Positions 20,416-28,810 of a stretch of DNA of 64,000 nucleotides are shown here, piece by piece. A program made the translations under genes and the position numbers. Under the pieces are notes generated by a model. That model worked only from the letters and a program-made list of their open reading frames with translations. It was not told the DNA's origin and ran no database searches. This DNA comes from Pseudoxanthomonas kaohsiungensis (GTDB lineage Bacteria; Pseudomonadota; Gammaproteobacteria; Xanthomonadales; Xanthomonadaceae): NCBI RefSeq assembly GCF_010211765.1, contig NZ_PDWO01000012.1:55688-119687 (forward strand). Direction: 5' to 3'. Within the stretch, counting starts at the first letter, position 1; each line of letters begins with the position of its first letter.

Positions 20416-20596
20416 GTAGAGCGGGGCTCGCCCCGCTGCTCTTTGCGGATCTTGCGCCACGCCAAGCCGGGCAAGCCCGGCTCTACGTCATGACGCCGCG
20501 ATCGCACGCCGGACTGCGGCGCATCCGTAGAGCGGGGCTTGCCCCGCTGCTCTCCGCGGATCTCCCGCCGCGCAAAGCCGGGCAAGCCCGGCTCCA
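20416..20596. repeat. Two tandem GTAG palindrome pairs (family B)
   Basis: GTAGAGCGGGGCTCGCCCCG (20416) is paired with GCCGGGCAAGCCCGGCTCTA-C (20466-20486). The arrangement is repeated 111 bp later: GTAGAGCGGGGCTTGCCCCG (20527) with an inverted copy ending CCAC (20577-20596). Sequences next to the palindromes (TGCTCT-T/C-GCGGATCT) are repeated too, so a whole unit was duplicated. They fill the gap between the DUF2007 gene and the convergent EF-hand gene and could act as bidirectional terminators. Confidence 0.85.
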
Positions 20597-20610
20597 CGCT
20601 GCAACGACGC

Positions 20611-21180
20611 TCACTGCCCGGCTGCGTCCTTCGCCGGCGCCCCGCCGCGGCCCCAGCTGCCGTGCTTGCGGCCGTGCCCGTCGCGCTTGGCATGCGCGAC
20701 GTCGTACTCGGCCTTGCTCAGGCTGCCGTCGTTGTTGCTGTCGGCGGCCTTGAACCATTCGTCGCGGTGCTGCTTGCCGGCCAGCTCGCGGTCGGCCTTG
20801 TCGACGAAGCCGTCCTGGTTGGCGTCCATCTTCGCGAAGCGCTCGGCGAACTTCGGGTCGGCGGCGGCTTCGGCCTTGCTGACGCGGCCATCCTTGTCCT
20901 TGTCCAGTTCGGCGAAGGGATGGCCGCCCGGACCGCGCTGGCCGCGGCGCGGCATTTCGTCGCCGGCCAGCTTGCCGTCCTTGTTCTTGTCCAGGGTGTC
21001 GAACCGCGCGGCCAGGCGCGGATGCGCGGCGGCCTCGGTGCGATCGATCACGCCATCCTGGTTGGTGTCCAGCGGCGCGCGCGCCTTGGCCGCGGCGGCG
21101 GGAGCATCGGCCTGGGCGAGCGCGGCGCCAGTGGTCGCAGCCAGCAACGCGGCGGCAAGCAGGAGTGGGGTCTTCTTCAC
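20611..21180 (-). CDS. Exported EF-hand calcium-binding protein
   Basis: This 189-residue protein starts at GTG 21180 (GGAGA 7 bases upstream) with a signal peptide ([23 protein letters not shown]). Five canonical EF-hand loops follow: [48 protein letters not shown] and [12 protein letters not shown], each with D at position 1 and G at position 6. It should bind several Ca2+ ions in the periplasm or outside the cell. Its role is unknown; such proteins are common in Xanthomonads. The long N-terminal extension seen in the open frame is not coding. Confidence 0.88.
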   Translation of the reverse strand: MKKTPLLLAAALLAATTGAALAQADAPAAAAKARAPLDTNQDGVIDRTEAAAHPRLAARFDTLDKNKDGKLAGDEMPRRGQRGPGGHPFAELDKDKDGRVSKAEAAADPKFAERFAKMDANQDGFVDKADRELAGKQHRDEWFKAADSNNDGSLSKAEYDVAHAKRDGHGRKHGSWGRGGAPAKDAAGQ

Positions 21181-21346
21181 GGGGATCTCCAAAGGTCGTG
21201 GACCTCGTTGGCCACGCAAGGAGAACGCCGCCGCGCCGCGCCGGTTGACCGGCCTGCGGCGTCGTTCAGCCGGCGGCCGGCGATGTACACGCGCGTACCC
21301 CTGCGCCGGGCACGGGGGTATGCTGCGGCCATCCGACGGCACCGCC

Positions 21347-22084
21347 ATGGGCAACGACTCCACCCCGACCGACGACCTGCGCCTGTTCCAGACCGGTGGC
21401 CATGCCTGCGGCTACTGGCCCGAACGCAGCGCGCGCGACCTCGTGCTCGATCCGCGCGACCCGCGCCTGCCGGACATCTACCCGCAGGCACTGGACTGGG
21501 GATTCCGCCGCTCCGGCGACCTGGTCTACCGGCCGCACTGCGCGCAATGCCGCGCCTGCGTGGCCGTGCGCATCCCGGTGGCTGCCTTCGAGCCCGACCG
21601 CAGCCAGCGCCGCTGCCTGGCACGCAATGCCGACATCCAGACGCGGATCGCGCCGGCGCGGCGCACCGCCGAGCATTTCGAGCTGTACCAGCGCTACCTG
21701 GCCGCACGCCATCGCGATGGCGGCATGGATGGCCACGGCACCGTCGAGTTCGACCAGTTCCTGGTCGGCAGCTGGTCCGACACGCGCTTCGTGGAGATGC
21801 GGCTGGCCGGCGACCACGGCCCGGGCCGGCTGCTGGCGGTGGCGGTGACGGACCGCGTCGGTCGGGGGCTGTCGGCGGTGTATACGTTCTTCGAGCCGGA
21901 ACTGGCGCAACGCGGCCTGGGCACGCTGGCGATCCTGCGCCAGATCGAATGGGCCCGGCGCGAAGGGCTCGACCATCTGTACCTGGGCTACTGGATCGAC
22001 GGCCACGGCAAGATGGACTACAAGCGCCGCTTCCAGCCGCTGGAAGCATTCGACGGCAGGCAGTGGCGGCGGTTCCGCCTGTAG
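21347..22084 (+). CDS. bpt: Aspartate/glutamate leucyltransferase (arginyl-transferase family)
   Basis: This 245-residue protein adds leucine from leucyl-tRNA to N-terminal Asp or Glu of proteins, marking them for ClpAP degradation (bacterial N-end rule). It has the family's cysteine cluster [18 protein letters not shown] and [32 protein letters not shown] [15 protein letters not shown], and the GNAT-like C-terminal half with [27 protein letters not shown] and [15 protein letters not shown]. Length fits bacterial Bpt. The TAG stop is provided by the GTAG palindrome at 22081. It diverges from the EF-hand gene. Confidence 0.92.
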   Translation: MGNDSTPTDDLRLFQTGGHACGYWPERSARDLVLDPRDPRLPDIYPQALDWGFRRSGDLVYRPHCAQCRACVAVRIPVAAFEPDRSQRRCLARNADIQTRIAPARRTAEHFELYQRYLAARHRDGGMDGHGTVEFDQFLVGSWSDTRFVEMRLAGDHGPGRLLAVAVTDRVGRGLSAVYTFFEPELAQRGLGTLAILRQIEWARREGLDHLYLGYWIDGHGKMDYKRRFQPLEAFDGRQWRRFRL

Positions 22085-22172
22085 GAGCCCATCTTCATGG
22101 GCGACGCAGGCATCGGAGTCATGAGAGAGCCGCCTGTGCCGACGGCGCCGGGTCGCCGGTGAGCCGGCGCCC
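22081..22172. repeat. GTAG-type palindrome pair (family A) overlapping the bpt stop codon
   Basis: Forward copy at 22081 (GTAGGAGCCCATCTTCATGG then GCGAC); its TAG ends bpt. The second arm at about 22152-22172 (GTCGCCGGTGAGCCGGCGCC) is degenerate and lacks the CTAC end. Confidence 0.75.
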
Positions 22173-22220
22173 GCGACCAGCGCCGCCGCGCCGTCATCGG
22201 CGCATGCCAGAATCGCGCCC

Positions 22221-23426
22221 ATGCACACTGTCGCCCGTCTCCTGATCCCGGCCGTCGTCCTGATGCTCTCCGCCTGCGCCAGCCACGATGCCGACAGCCC
22301 CGGCCAGGCTCCGTCCACCCTGCGCGTGGCCACCTACAACACCTCCCTCTACGACGATGCCGACGGTGGGGTGGTGCGGCGGCTGCAGGCCGGCGACCGG
22401 GGCGCGCGCAAGATCGCCGCGGTGCTGCAGCAGGTGCGCCCGGACCTGGTCCTGCTCAACGAATTCGACTACGACCCGGCGGGCGAGGCGGCCGACCTGT
22501 TCCAGCGCGACTACCTCGCGCAGCCGCAGCCCGGCGGCGGCGCGGCGCTGCACTATCCGTACCGCTATTTCGCCGCGGTGAACACCGGCGTACCCAGCGG
22601 GCTGGACCTGGACCGCAACGGCACGGTGGGCGGCGACGGTCGCGACCGCGGCAACGATGCCTGGGGTTACGGCCTGCACCCGGGCCAGTACGGCATGCTG
22701 GTGCTGTCGAAGTATCCGATCGATGCCGGCCAGGTACGCACGTTCCAGAGGCTGCGCTGGGCGGCGATGCCCGGAGCGCGCCGTCCGCTCGACCCGGAGA
22801 CCGGCAAGCCCTGGCACGACGATGCGGTCTGGGAGCAGTTGCGGCTGTCGTCGAAATCCCATTGGGACGTGCCGGTGCGCACGCCGGGCGGCACCGTGCA
22901 CTTCCTGGTGTCGCACCCGACCCCGCCGGTGTTCGATGGTCCGGAGGATCGCAACGGCGCGCGCAACGCCGACGAGATCCGCCTGTGGCGCGAATACCTC
23001 TCGCCCGGCAACGCGGCGTGGCTGTGCGACGACGCGGGCCGCTGCGGCGGCCTGCCGGCCGACGCGCGCTTCGTCATCGCCGGCGACCTCAACAACGATC
23101 CGGTCGATGGCGACGGCCACCATGACGCCATCGTCGAGCTGCTCGAGCACCCGCGCGTGCTGCGCATGGCCACGCCGCGCTCGGAAGGCGGTGCGCAGAA
23201 GGCGCGCGCCTACGCCGAGCAGGGACTGGCCCGGCGCGGCGCGGGCGAGCATGTCACCGGCGACTTCGGCCCCCGGGCCGGCGCGATGCGGCTGGACTAC
23301 GTGCTGCCCTCCACCGGTTTCGAACTGCGCGGCAGCGGCGTGTTCTGGCCGCCATCGGACGATCCGGCCGCGGCCATCGCCGACGGCAGCGACCACCACC
23401 TGGTCTGGGTCGACCTGGCCTTGTAG
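22221..23426 (+). CDS. Endonuclease/exonuclease/phosphatase-family lipoprotein
   Basis: This 401-residue protein has a lipoprotein signal ending LMLSAC, so Cys19 would be lipid-modified and the protein anchored in the periplasm. The EEP fold is recognisable: LRVATYNTSLY, DLVLLNEFDYDP with the metal-binding Glu, YGMLVLSKYPI, HFLVSHPTPPV, FVIAGDLNNDPVDGDG with the catalytic Asp-x-Asn, and SDHHLVWVDLAL with the terminal Asp-His. It may be a nuclease or a phosphodiesterase/phosphatase on another substrate; the family does not decide. The gene ends exactly at a GTAG palindrome, which supplies its TAG. Confidence 0.85.
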   Translation: MHTVARLLIPAVVLMLSACASHDADSPGQAPSTLRVATYNTSLYDDADGGVVRRLQAGDRGARKIAAVLQQVRPDLVLLNEFDYDPAGEAADLFQRDYLAQPQPGGGAALHYPYRYFAAVNTGVPSGLDLDRNGTVGGDGRDRGNDAWGYGLHPGQYGMLVLSKYPIDAGQVRTFQRLRWAAMPGARRPLDPETGKPWHDDAVWEQLRLSSKSHWDVPVRTPGGTVHFLVSHPTPPVFDGPEDRNGARNADEIRLWREYLSPGNAAWLCDDAGRCGGLPADARFVIAGDLNNDPVDGDGHHDAIVELLEHPRVLRMATPRSEGGAQKARAYAEQGLARRGAGEHVTGDFGPRAGAMRLDYVLPSTGFELRGSGVFWPPSDDPAAAIADGSDHHLVWVDLAL

Positions 23427-23514
23427 GAGCCGATTCATCGGCGACCCGATGCCGCCGGCACGCGAGGCTGCCTCGTTTTCCAACCCGCCCGGTCGCCGAT
23501 GAATCGGCTCCTAC
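23423..23514. repeat. GTAG-type palindrome pair (family A) overlapping the EEP lipoprotein stop codon
   Basis: GTAGGAGCCGATTCATCGGC-GACC (from 23423) and its inverted partner GGTCGCCGATGAATCGGCTC-CTAC (ending 23514) are perfect reverse complements over about 24 bp. The TAG terminates the upstream gene, and the second arm lies 26 bp from the convergent purT stop, so it could terminate both transcripts. Confidence 0.9.
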
Positions 23515-23539
23515 AGCAGCGACGGCGGCCGGCCGCGAC

Positions 23540-24730
23540 TCAGTCGACCCGCACCTCGATCCCGATCGCCGCGGCCGCGTCGCGGGCGATGGCCCGCGCG
23601 GCGTCGATGTCGTCGGCGCGGGCCAGGGTCACGCCCACGCGGCGATGGCCCTCCACGCGCGGCTTGCCGAACAGGCGCAACTGGGTGTCCGGCATCTGCA
23701 GGGCGGCGTCGATGCCGGAGAACACCGGCACGCCGTGCCCGTGCGCCAGCAGCGCACAGGAGGCGGACGGGCCGGCCTGGCGGATCACCGGGACCGGCAG
23801 GCCCAGGATCGCGCGCGCATGCAGCGCGAACTCGCTCAGCTCCTGCGACACCAGGGTGACCAGGCCGGTGTCGTGCGGGCGCGGCGACACTTCCGAGAAC
23901 CACACCTGGTCGCCCTTCACGAACAGCTCCACGCCGAACAGGCCCCAGCCGCCCAGGTCGTCGGTGATCGCCCTGGCGATCGCCTGGGCGCGCTCCAGCG
24001 CGGTGGCCGACATCGGCTGCGGCTGCCAGCTCTCGCGGTAGTCGCCATCGCGCTGCAGGTGGCCGATCGGCTCGCAGAACGAGGTGCCGCCGGCGTGGCG
24101 CACGGTCAGCAGGGTGATTTCGTAGTCGAAGTCGACGAAGCCCTCGACGATGCAGCGGCCGGCGCCGGCGCGGCCGCCGGTCTGCGCGTATTCCCAGGCC
24201 GCATCGATTTCCTCCGGCACCCGCACCGTGCTCTGGCCCTTGCCCGAGGACGACATCACCGGCTTGACCACGCACGGCAGGCCGACCAGCGCGATCGCCT
24301 GGTGGTACTCCTCGAGCGTGTCGACGAAGCGGTAGGGCGAGGTCGGCAAGCCCAGGGTCTCGGCGGCCAGCCGGCGGATGCCCTCGCGATCCATGGTCAG
24401 GCGCGCGGCGCGCGCGGTCGGGATGACCTTCTGGCCGTGGTCGGTCTCCAGCTGCACCAGGGTCTCGGTGTGGATCGCCTCGATCTCCGGGACGATCAGG
24501 TCCGGCTTCTCGCGCGCGATCAGGTCGCGCAGGGCGAAGGTGTCGAGCATGTCCAGCACGTGGCTGCGGTGGGCCACCTGCATCGCCGGCGCGTCGGCGT
24601 AGCGGTCGGCGGCGACCACCTCCGCCCCCAGCCGCTGCAGCTCGATGGCGACTTCCTTGCCCAGCTCGCCGGACCCCAGCAGCAGGACACGGGTGGCGTG
24701 GGGGGACAGCGGGGTTCCGATGCGGACCAT
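23540..24730 (-). CDS. purT: Formate-dependent phosphoribosylglycinamide formyltransferase
   Basis: PurT uses formate and ATP to make formyl-GAR in purine synthesis, the folate-independent alternative to PurN. This 396-residue ATP-grasp enzyme has [24 protein letters not shown] near the start, [12 protein letters not shown], the [17 protein letters not shown]-loop, [27 protein letters not shown] and [16 protein letters not shown] with the metal ligands. ATG 24730 begins [15 protein letters not shown], matching the family; the longer open frame runs into a GTAG palindrome and was rejected. It stands alone. Confidence 0.95.
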   Translation of the reverse strand: MVRIGTPLSPHATRVLLLGSGELGKEVAIELQRLGAEVVAADRYADAPAMQVAHRSHVLDMLDTFALRDLIAREKPDLIVPEIEAIHTETLVQLETDHGQKVIPTARAARLTMDREGIRRLAAETLGLPTSPYRFVDTLEEYHQAIALVGLPCVVKPVMSSSGKGQSTVRVPEEIDAAWEYAQTGGRAGAGRCIVEGFVDFDYEITLLTVRHAGGTSFCEPIGHLQRDGDYRESWQPQPMSATALERAQAIARAITDDLGGWGLFGVELFVKGDQVWFSEVSPRPHDTGLVTLVSQELSEFALHARAILGLPVPVIRQAGPSASCALLAHGHGVPVFSGIDAALQMPDTQLRLFGKPRVEGHRRVGVTLARADDIDAARAIARDAAAAIGIEVRVD

Positions 24731-24763
24731 GGGCGGCGTCGAGGCAAGAGAGGGCCGCACAGT

Positions 24764-24895
24764 GTAGAGCGGGGCCTGCCCCGCCGCCCCGCCCGGCTCC
24801 ACGGGTCGGCCGCTCGATCACCCGCCACCTGCCCTGCGCGCGGGCTTCTTCGCGGTTTCCTCGGCGTGGTCGCAGCGGGGCGAGCCCCGCTCTAC
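24764..24895. repeat. GTAG-type palindromes (family B) upstream of purT
   Basis: Forward copy GTAGAGCGGGGCCTGCCCCG at 24764; a degenerate piece (GCCCGGCTCCAC) follows near 24790; inverted copy AGCGGGGCGAGCCCCGCTCT-AC ends at 24895. They lie between the divergent purT gene and the SPFH operon promoter, upstream of both. Confidence 0.78.
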
Positions 24896-24920
24896 GACAG
24901 CCCGGGCCCTCCCTGGACCG

Positions 24921-24948
24921 TTGACAACTGATATCACAATGATATCTT
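24921..24948 (+). promoter_or_regulatory. Promoter of the SPFH operon with overlapping TGATATC repeats
   Basis: TTGACA (24921-24926) and TATCTT (24943-24948) are separated by 16 bp and form a good sigma-70 promoter. TGATATCA (24929-24936) and TGATATCT (24940-24947) are direct repeats with an 11-bp period that cover the spacer and the -10 box. A protein bound there would block RNA polymerase. The RHH protein encoded in the operon is the obvious candidate, an inference. Confidence 0.75.
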
Positions 24949-24973
24949 TCTCCTGCGACCTAGGAGACCCGTC

Positions 24974-25849
24974 ATGAAAGAGCTTCCGATCCGTTCCCTG
25001 CCCGGCATTCCCGTCCTCATCGTGGCCCTGCTCGCCAGCGCGGCGGCGGCCTGGCTGTTCTTCACCGGCATGGGCGCCGGTGGCGCGCCGGGCAGCGGCA
25101 TGCGGGTGGCCGCCTCCGGACTCCTGGTCCTGCTGGTGATCCTGCTGTTGACCGGCCTGTACTCGATCCAGCCCAACCAGGCGGCGGTGCTGAGCCTGTT
25201 CGGCAAGTACGTGGGCACGGTCAAGGAAGCCGGCCTGCGCTGGAACAACCCCTTCTACTCCAAGCGCAAGGTCAGCCAGCGCGTGCGCAACTTCGAGAGC
25301 GGCAAGCTCAAGGTCAACGACCTGGACGGCAGCCCGATCGAGATCGCCGCGGTGATCGTGTGGCAGGTGGTCGACGCCTCCGAGGCGGTGTTCAACGTCG
25401 ACGACTACGAGAACTTCGTCCATATCCAGTCCGAGTCGGCGCTGCGGGCGATGGCCGCCAGTTACCCCTACGACCAGCACGACGAGGGCCAGACCGCGCT
25501 GCGCAGCCATCCGCAGGAGATCTCCGACCACCTGCAGGCGCAGATCGCCGAGCGCCTGGGCACGGCCGGCGTGGAGGTGATCGAGGCGCGCATCAGCCAT
25601 CTGGCCTACGCCCCGGAGATCGCCCAGGTGATGCTGCAGCGGCAGCAGGCCAACGCGGTGATCGCCGCGCGCACGCGGATCGTCGCCGGCGCAGTGGGCA
25701 TGGTCGAGATGGCGCTGCACGAGCTGCAGAAGAACGGCGTGGTCCAGCTGGACGAGGAGCGCAAGGCGCAGATGGTCAGCAACCTGCTGGTGGTGCTGTG
25801 CGGGGACCGTGGCATGCAGCCGGTCCTCAACGCCGGCTCGCTGTACTGA
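24974..25849 (+). CDS. SPFH/Band 7 membrane protein
   Basis: This 291-residue protein has two N-terminal membrane segments (about residues 11-31 and 44-62), then an SPFH (stomatin/prohibitin/flotillin) domain: [60 protein letters not shown], and a helical region [40 protein letters not shown] cut by family-typical residues. Such proteins form large membrane assemblies and organise lipid domains. AGGAGA precedes the ATG. It is the first gene of an operon with a small membrane protein, an Arc-like RHH protein, DUF4177 and a tiny hydrophobic protein. Confidence 0.9.
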   Translation: MKELPIRSLPGIPVLIVALLASAAAAWLFFTGMGAGGAPGSGMRVAASGLLVLLVILLLTGLYSIQPNQAAVLSLFGKYVGTVKEAGLRWNNPFYSKRKVSQRVRNFESGKLKVNDLDGSPIEIAAVIVWQVVDASEAVFNVDDYENFVHIQSESALRAMAASYPYDQHDEGQTALRSHPQEISDHLQAQIAERLGTAGVEVIEARISHLAYAPEIAQVMLQRQQANAVIAARTRIVAGAVGMVEMALHELQKNGVVQLDEERKAQMVSNLLVVLCGDRGMQPVLNAGSLY

Positions 25850-25860
25850 GGCGGCCTGCC

Positions 25861-26136
25861 ATGGACGCGCTGGTGCCGCTGATCGTCGCAGTGACCGGGT
25901 TGCCCGCGCTGGGCATCGCCGCCTGGCATGCCCGCGCGGACGACGCGCACGGTCGCGGCACCGCCTTGCGCTGGGCGCTGATCGCCCTGTCCATCCTCGC
26001 CGGCGCGGTCGGCCTGTACTTCGCCGCCGGCCGACAGGCCGCGCAGGTCGTGGTGGTGGTGGCGATGGTGGTGGCGGTCAACGCACTGGCGGTGTCGATG
26101 GTGCTGCACCTGCGCCGCGGCGGGACGAGGCGCTAG
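25861..26136 (+). CDS. Small two- to three-segment membrane protein
   Basis: This 91-residue protein has hydrophobic stretches at about residues 4-21, 38-56 and 61-83 ([20 protein letters not shown]), with a basic C-terminus (HLRRGGTRR). No known domain is recognised. It starts 11 bp after the SPFH gene and its stop lies 3 bp before the RHH gene, so it belongs to the operon. A role as a partner of the SPFH protein in the membrane is possible. Confidence 0.7.
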   Translation: MDALVPLIVAVTGLPALGIAAWHARADDAHGRGTALRWALIALSILAGAVGLYFAAGRQAAQVVVVVAMVVAVNALAVSMVLHLRRGGTRR

Positions 26137-26139
26137 GCG

Positions 26140-26319
26140 ATGGCGGAGAAGAAGGCCTATCCGCTGCGGATCAACGCCGAGGTGCTGGCGGCGGCGCAGC
26201 GCTGGGCCGACGACGAGCTGCGCAGCCTCAACGCGCAGATCGAGTACGTGTTGCGCGACGCGCTGCGCAAGGCAGGCCGGCTGCCGAAGCCGGGCGGCAA
26301 CGGGGAAACGGAGGAGTGA
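26140..26319 (+). CDS. Arc-like ribbon-helix-helix DNA-binding protein
   Basis: This 59-residue protein has the short beta strand [12 protein letters not shown] followed by two helices ([30 protein letters not shown] split by a turn near RSLNAQ), the pattern of Arc/MetJ-type ribbon-helix-helix repressors; the [12 protein letters not shown] segment is typical of Arc-family proteins. It lies third in the SPFH operon with 3-bp gaps on its 5' side and 2 bp on its 3' side. TGATATC direct repeats one helical turn apart overlap the operon promoter, the kind of site such dimers bind in tandem, so autoregulation is proposed. Confidence 0.82.
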   Translation: MAEKKAYPLRINAEVLAAAQRWADDELRSLNAQIEYVLRDALRKAGRLPKPGGNGETEE

Positions 26320-26321
26320 GC

Positions 26322-26495
26322 ATGCGCTGGCAATACCAGGTGATCGAGGTCAAGCCCAGCCTGATGGGCGCGTTCAAGCAGGAAGTACTGCAGGAAGCCC
26401 TGGTGCGCCAGGGACAGCTGGGCTGGGAACTGGTCCAGATCGTATCGCCCGGCCCGATGATGGCGCTGCTGGCGGTGTTCAAGCGCGAAGCCTGA
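26322..26495 (+). CDS. DUF4177-like small protein
   Basis: This 57-residue protein ([13 protein letters not shown]..., [22 protein letters not shown]) matches the pattern of DUF4177, small proteins with a W-E-Y-x-V start and a central GWELV motif. Its function is unknown. It begins 2 bp after the RHH stop, with GGAG inside the end of that gene, and is therefore translationally linked to it. Its constant company with SPFH and RHH genes suggests a shared role. Confidence 0.8.
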   Translation: MRWQYQVIEVKPSLMGAFKQEVLQEALVRQGQLGWELVQIVSPGPMMALLAVFKREA

Positions 26496-26508
26496 CGGAG
26501 AAGCGCAC

Positions 26509-26631
26509 ATGCTGCACATCGTCCACCTGATCGAGCGCCGGTTCGGTCCGCGCGCACGGCCACTGCTCATCGCCCTCGTGGCCGCATCGGCCTGCACCCT
26601 GCTCGCCGGCCTCGCGCTGGCGCTGCGCTGA
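26509..26631 (+). CDS. Tiny membrane protein at the end of the SPFH operon (40 aa)
   Basis: The frame reads MLHIVHLIERRFGPRARPLL followed by a single hydrophobic segment (IALVAASACTLLAGLALAL) and ends in R. GGAG lies 10 bases before the ATG and the gene begins 13 bp after the DUF4177 stop. A positively charged N-terminus before the segment suggests N-in topology. No family recognised; coding status rests on the ribosome site and context. Confidence 0.55.
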   Translation: MLHIVHLIERRFGPRARPLLIALVAASACTLLAGLALALR

Positions 26632-26714
26632 CTTTCGCGTGGGGTACCTTCCCCGGCGATGACGGCACCGCTGCTTCCCTCCTTCCGTTTCCTGATTGCG
26701 CCGGGAGTTCCGCC

Positions 26715-27308
26715 ATGAGTCCAGTCGCCGAACCGCGGTTCCAACTCGTGCCCCCGGGCCCCCGCGCACGCGCCTGGCTGTTCACGCTCTGCCTGCTGCT
26801 GCCGCTGGCGCTCACCGCCGCCACGCTGGCAATTCCAGTACTGACCGGCAACGCGACCAGCCTGGTCGGCGGCAGCGTGCCCCTGACCGTGGCGCTGGTC
26901 CTCGGCGGACTGGTCCTGCTGTGCGGCGCGCTGTGGTGGGTGCTGGCGCGCTTCATGCGGCGGCAAGCCCTGCGTGTCTCCGCCGACGCGCTGGAGGTCC
27001 GTTCGTCCTTCTACCGCTGCACCACGCCGCTGGCGGAACTGAAGCTGGACCAGGCGCGGGTGGTGGACCTGGACGAACGCACCGAGCTCAAACCCACGCT
27101 CAAGACCAACGGCTTCTCGATCCCCGGCTTCCACAGCGGCTGGTTCCTGCTGCGCAACCGCCGCCGCAGTTTCGTCGCCATCACCGATGGCCGGCGCAAG
27201 CTGTGGCTGCCGGGCAGCGGCAGGCACGACCTGCTGATCGAACCGGCCGACCCGGCCGCGCTGCTGGCACGGCTGCGCGAACTGGCGATGCACTCCGGAC
27301 GCGGCTAA
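26715..27308 (+). CDS. Membrane protein with bacterial PH-like domain
   Basis: This 197-residue protein has two membrane segments at about residues 18-40 and 55-80, then a soluble domain rich in beta strands (LRVSADALEVRSSFYRCTTPLAELKLDQARVVDL ... FSIPGFHSGWFLLRNRRRSFVAITDGRRKLWLPG). This resembles the PH-like (bPH / YdbT-YvbH) membrane protein families. Function unknown. It stands 83 bp beyond the SPFH operon on the same strand and 12 bp before the VanY-type gene, so it may be co-transcribed with the latter. Confidence 0.68.
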   Translation: MSPVAEPRFQLVPPGPRARAWLFTLCLLLPLALTAATLAIPVLTGNATSLVGGSVPLTVALVLGGLVLLCGALWWVLARFMRRQALRVSADALEVRSSFYRCTTPLAELKLDQARVVDLDERTELKPTLKTNGFSIPGFHSGWFLLRNRRRSFVAITDGRRKLWLPGSGRHDLLIEPADPAALLARLRELAMHSGRG

Positions 27309-27320
27309 CCTGCCGCCACG

Positions 27321-28136
27321 ATGCGCACGCCCCCCGCCCCGCTCCAGGCCCGCCTGCTCAATACCGCCGCGATCGAGCTGTGGCCGGCCGGGCTGCTGCG
27401 CGCGCGCGGCAACGCCGACGCGCGCGTGCTGTCCCGCGCCCGCCAGGTGCTGCGACGCAAGCGCGATGGCCGCTACCTGGCCGCGGTGCTGGACGAAGGC
27501 CTCTGGCCGCTGGTGCCGCGACTGGCCCGCGAACCGGGCATCGACGCGGCCCTCGACCTGCTCGACGCCCCGGGCCCGGCCCGCGGCCCGGCGCATCCCC
27601 CCCGGGACATGCCGCTGCACGGCCTGGAAGACCGGCTGGCGGCGCTGGGCATCGATGGCGCGTACGCGCGCCGCACCGGACTGGCGCTGGTCGCCGAGCC
27701 GGAGTGGCTGCTGCTGGCCGGCTTCGACCGCTACCGCCGCCCGCTGTGGCTGGCCCCGGCCGCGGCGCGCGCCTGGCAGGCGATGCGGCGCGACGCGGCC
27801 GCGGGCGGAATCGCGCTGGAGGCCATCTCCGGCTACCGCAGCCACGACTACCAGCTCGGCATCTTCGAGCGGAAACGCGCCCGCGGACTGGAAGTGGCGG
27901 AGATCCTGCAGGTCAACGCCGCGCCGGGCTACAGCGAGCACCATGGCGGCGAAGCGCTCGACATCGGCACGCCGGGCGAACCGCCGGCCGAGGAATCGTT
28001 CGAGACCACCCCGGCGTTCGCCTGGCTGTCGCAACACGCGGCCAGGCACGGGTTCTCGCTCAGCTACCCGCGCGGCAACCCGCACGGCATCGTCTACGAA
28101 CCCTGGCATTGGCGGTTCCGCGGCCGCGATCGCTGA
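27321..28136 (+). CDS. D-alanyl-D-alanine carboxypeptidase of the VanY (M15B) type
   Basis: The C-terminal half of this 271-residue protein has the M15B zinc peptidase motifs: AISGYRSHDYQ, GYSEHHGGEALDIGTPG with the His-x-Asp zinc ligands, and YEPWHWRFRG with the catalytic Glu and third His. It should trim D-Ala from peptidoglycan pentapeptides. Residues 1-110 are Arg/Ala-rich without a clear signal peptide; export is therefore uncertain, or the true start lies later. No van regulators are nearby, so a housekeeping role is more likely than glycopeptide resistance. Confidence 0.85.
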   Translation: MRTPPAPLQARLLNTAAIELWPAGLLRARGNADARVLSRARQVLRRKRDGRYLAAVLDEGLWPLVPRLAREPGIDAALDLLDAPGPARGPAHPPRDMPLHGLEDRLAALGIDGAYARRTGLALVAEPEWLLLAGFDRYRRPLWLAPAAARAWQAMRRDAAAGGIALEAISGYRSHDYQLGIFERKRARGLEVAEILQVNAAPGYSEHHGGEALDIGTPGEPPAEESFETTPAFAWLSQHAARHGFSLSYPRGNPHGIVYEPWHWRFRGRDR

Positions 28137-28263
28137 GTCGGCAAGATGGTCGTCCGTCGCGGCCGCGTCCGCACGGGGATGACCGCCGGCACCCTTGACC
28201 ACGATCAAGGCCCACCGCCGTACTGCGGCCGATACTCGGCAGAGGCGACTCCTGGACACGACC

Positions 28264-28806
28264 ATGCCCCCGATTCCGGCTGCCCGCTTTCCTCGCCGCC
28301 TGGTCGTCCTGCACTGGCTCACCGTGCTGCTGCTGGCCGCGGTCTACGCCACGATGGAGCTGCGCGGCCTGTTCCCGCGTGGAAGCGCTTCGCGCGAAGC
28401 GATCAAGACGGCGCACTACTTCCTCGGCCTGTCGGTCTTCGCCCTGACGTGGGTGCGCCTGGGCCTGCGCCTGGCCGGCAGGCCCCCGCCGATCACGCCC
28501 CGCCCGCCTGCGTGGCAGTCGTTCCTGTCCGCGGCCGTCGCGCTCGCGCTGTATGGCCTGCTGCTGGCGATGCCGGTCATCGGTTATCTGCTGCTCAACG
28601 CCGAAGGCCACGCGCCGTCGATCGCCGGCCTGCAGCTGCCGCTGCTGGTTGCCGAGAACCACGCCCTGGCCGAGCGCCTGGAAGGCTGGCACGAGGGCAT
28701 CGCAGCCGCCGGCTACTGGCTGGTCGGACTGCACGCGCTGGCGGCGCTCTACCACCACCACGTGCGCCACGACGACGCGCTGCTGCGGATGTCGCTGCGC
28801 CGTTGA
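28264..28806 (+). CDS. Cytochrome b561
   Basis: This 180-residue membrane protein carries electrons across the inner membrane with two b-type hemes. Four membrane segments are visible, with the heme histidines in RLVVLHWLTVLLLAAVY, IKTAHYFLGLSVFALTWVRLGLRL, ERLEGWHEGIAAAGYW and LVGLHALAALYHHHV. ATG 28264 starts the conserved RFPRRLVVLHW region a few residues later; the longer frame upstream has no family match. The His cluster YHHHVRHDD near the end is normal for the family. It ends 5 bp before a convergent glycosylase gene. Confidence 0.9.
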   Translation: MPPIPAARFPRRLVVLHWLTVLLLAAVYATMELRGLFPRGSASREAIKTAHYFLGLSVFALTWVRLGLRLAGRPPPITPRPPAWQSFLSAAVALALYGLLLAMPVIGYLLLNAEGHAPSIAGLQLPLLVAENHALAERLEGWHEGIAAAGYWLVGLHALAALYHHHVRHDDALLRMSLRR

Positions 28807-28810
28807 GGGC

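Noticed and set aside
27321..28136. Vancomycin-resistance gene cluster suggested by the VanY-type peptidase
   Set aside because: No vanH, vanA, vanX or vanRS homologues are nearby, and M15B peptidases are common housekeeping enzymes.
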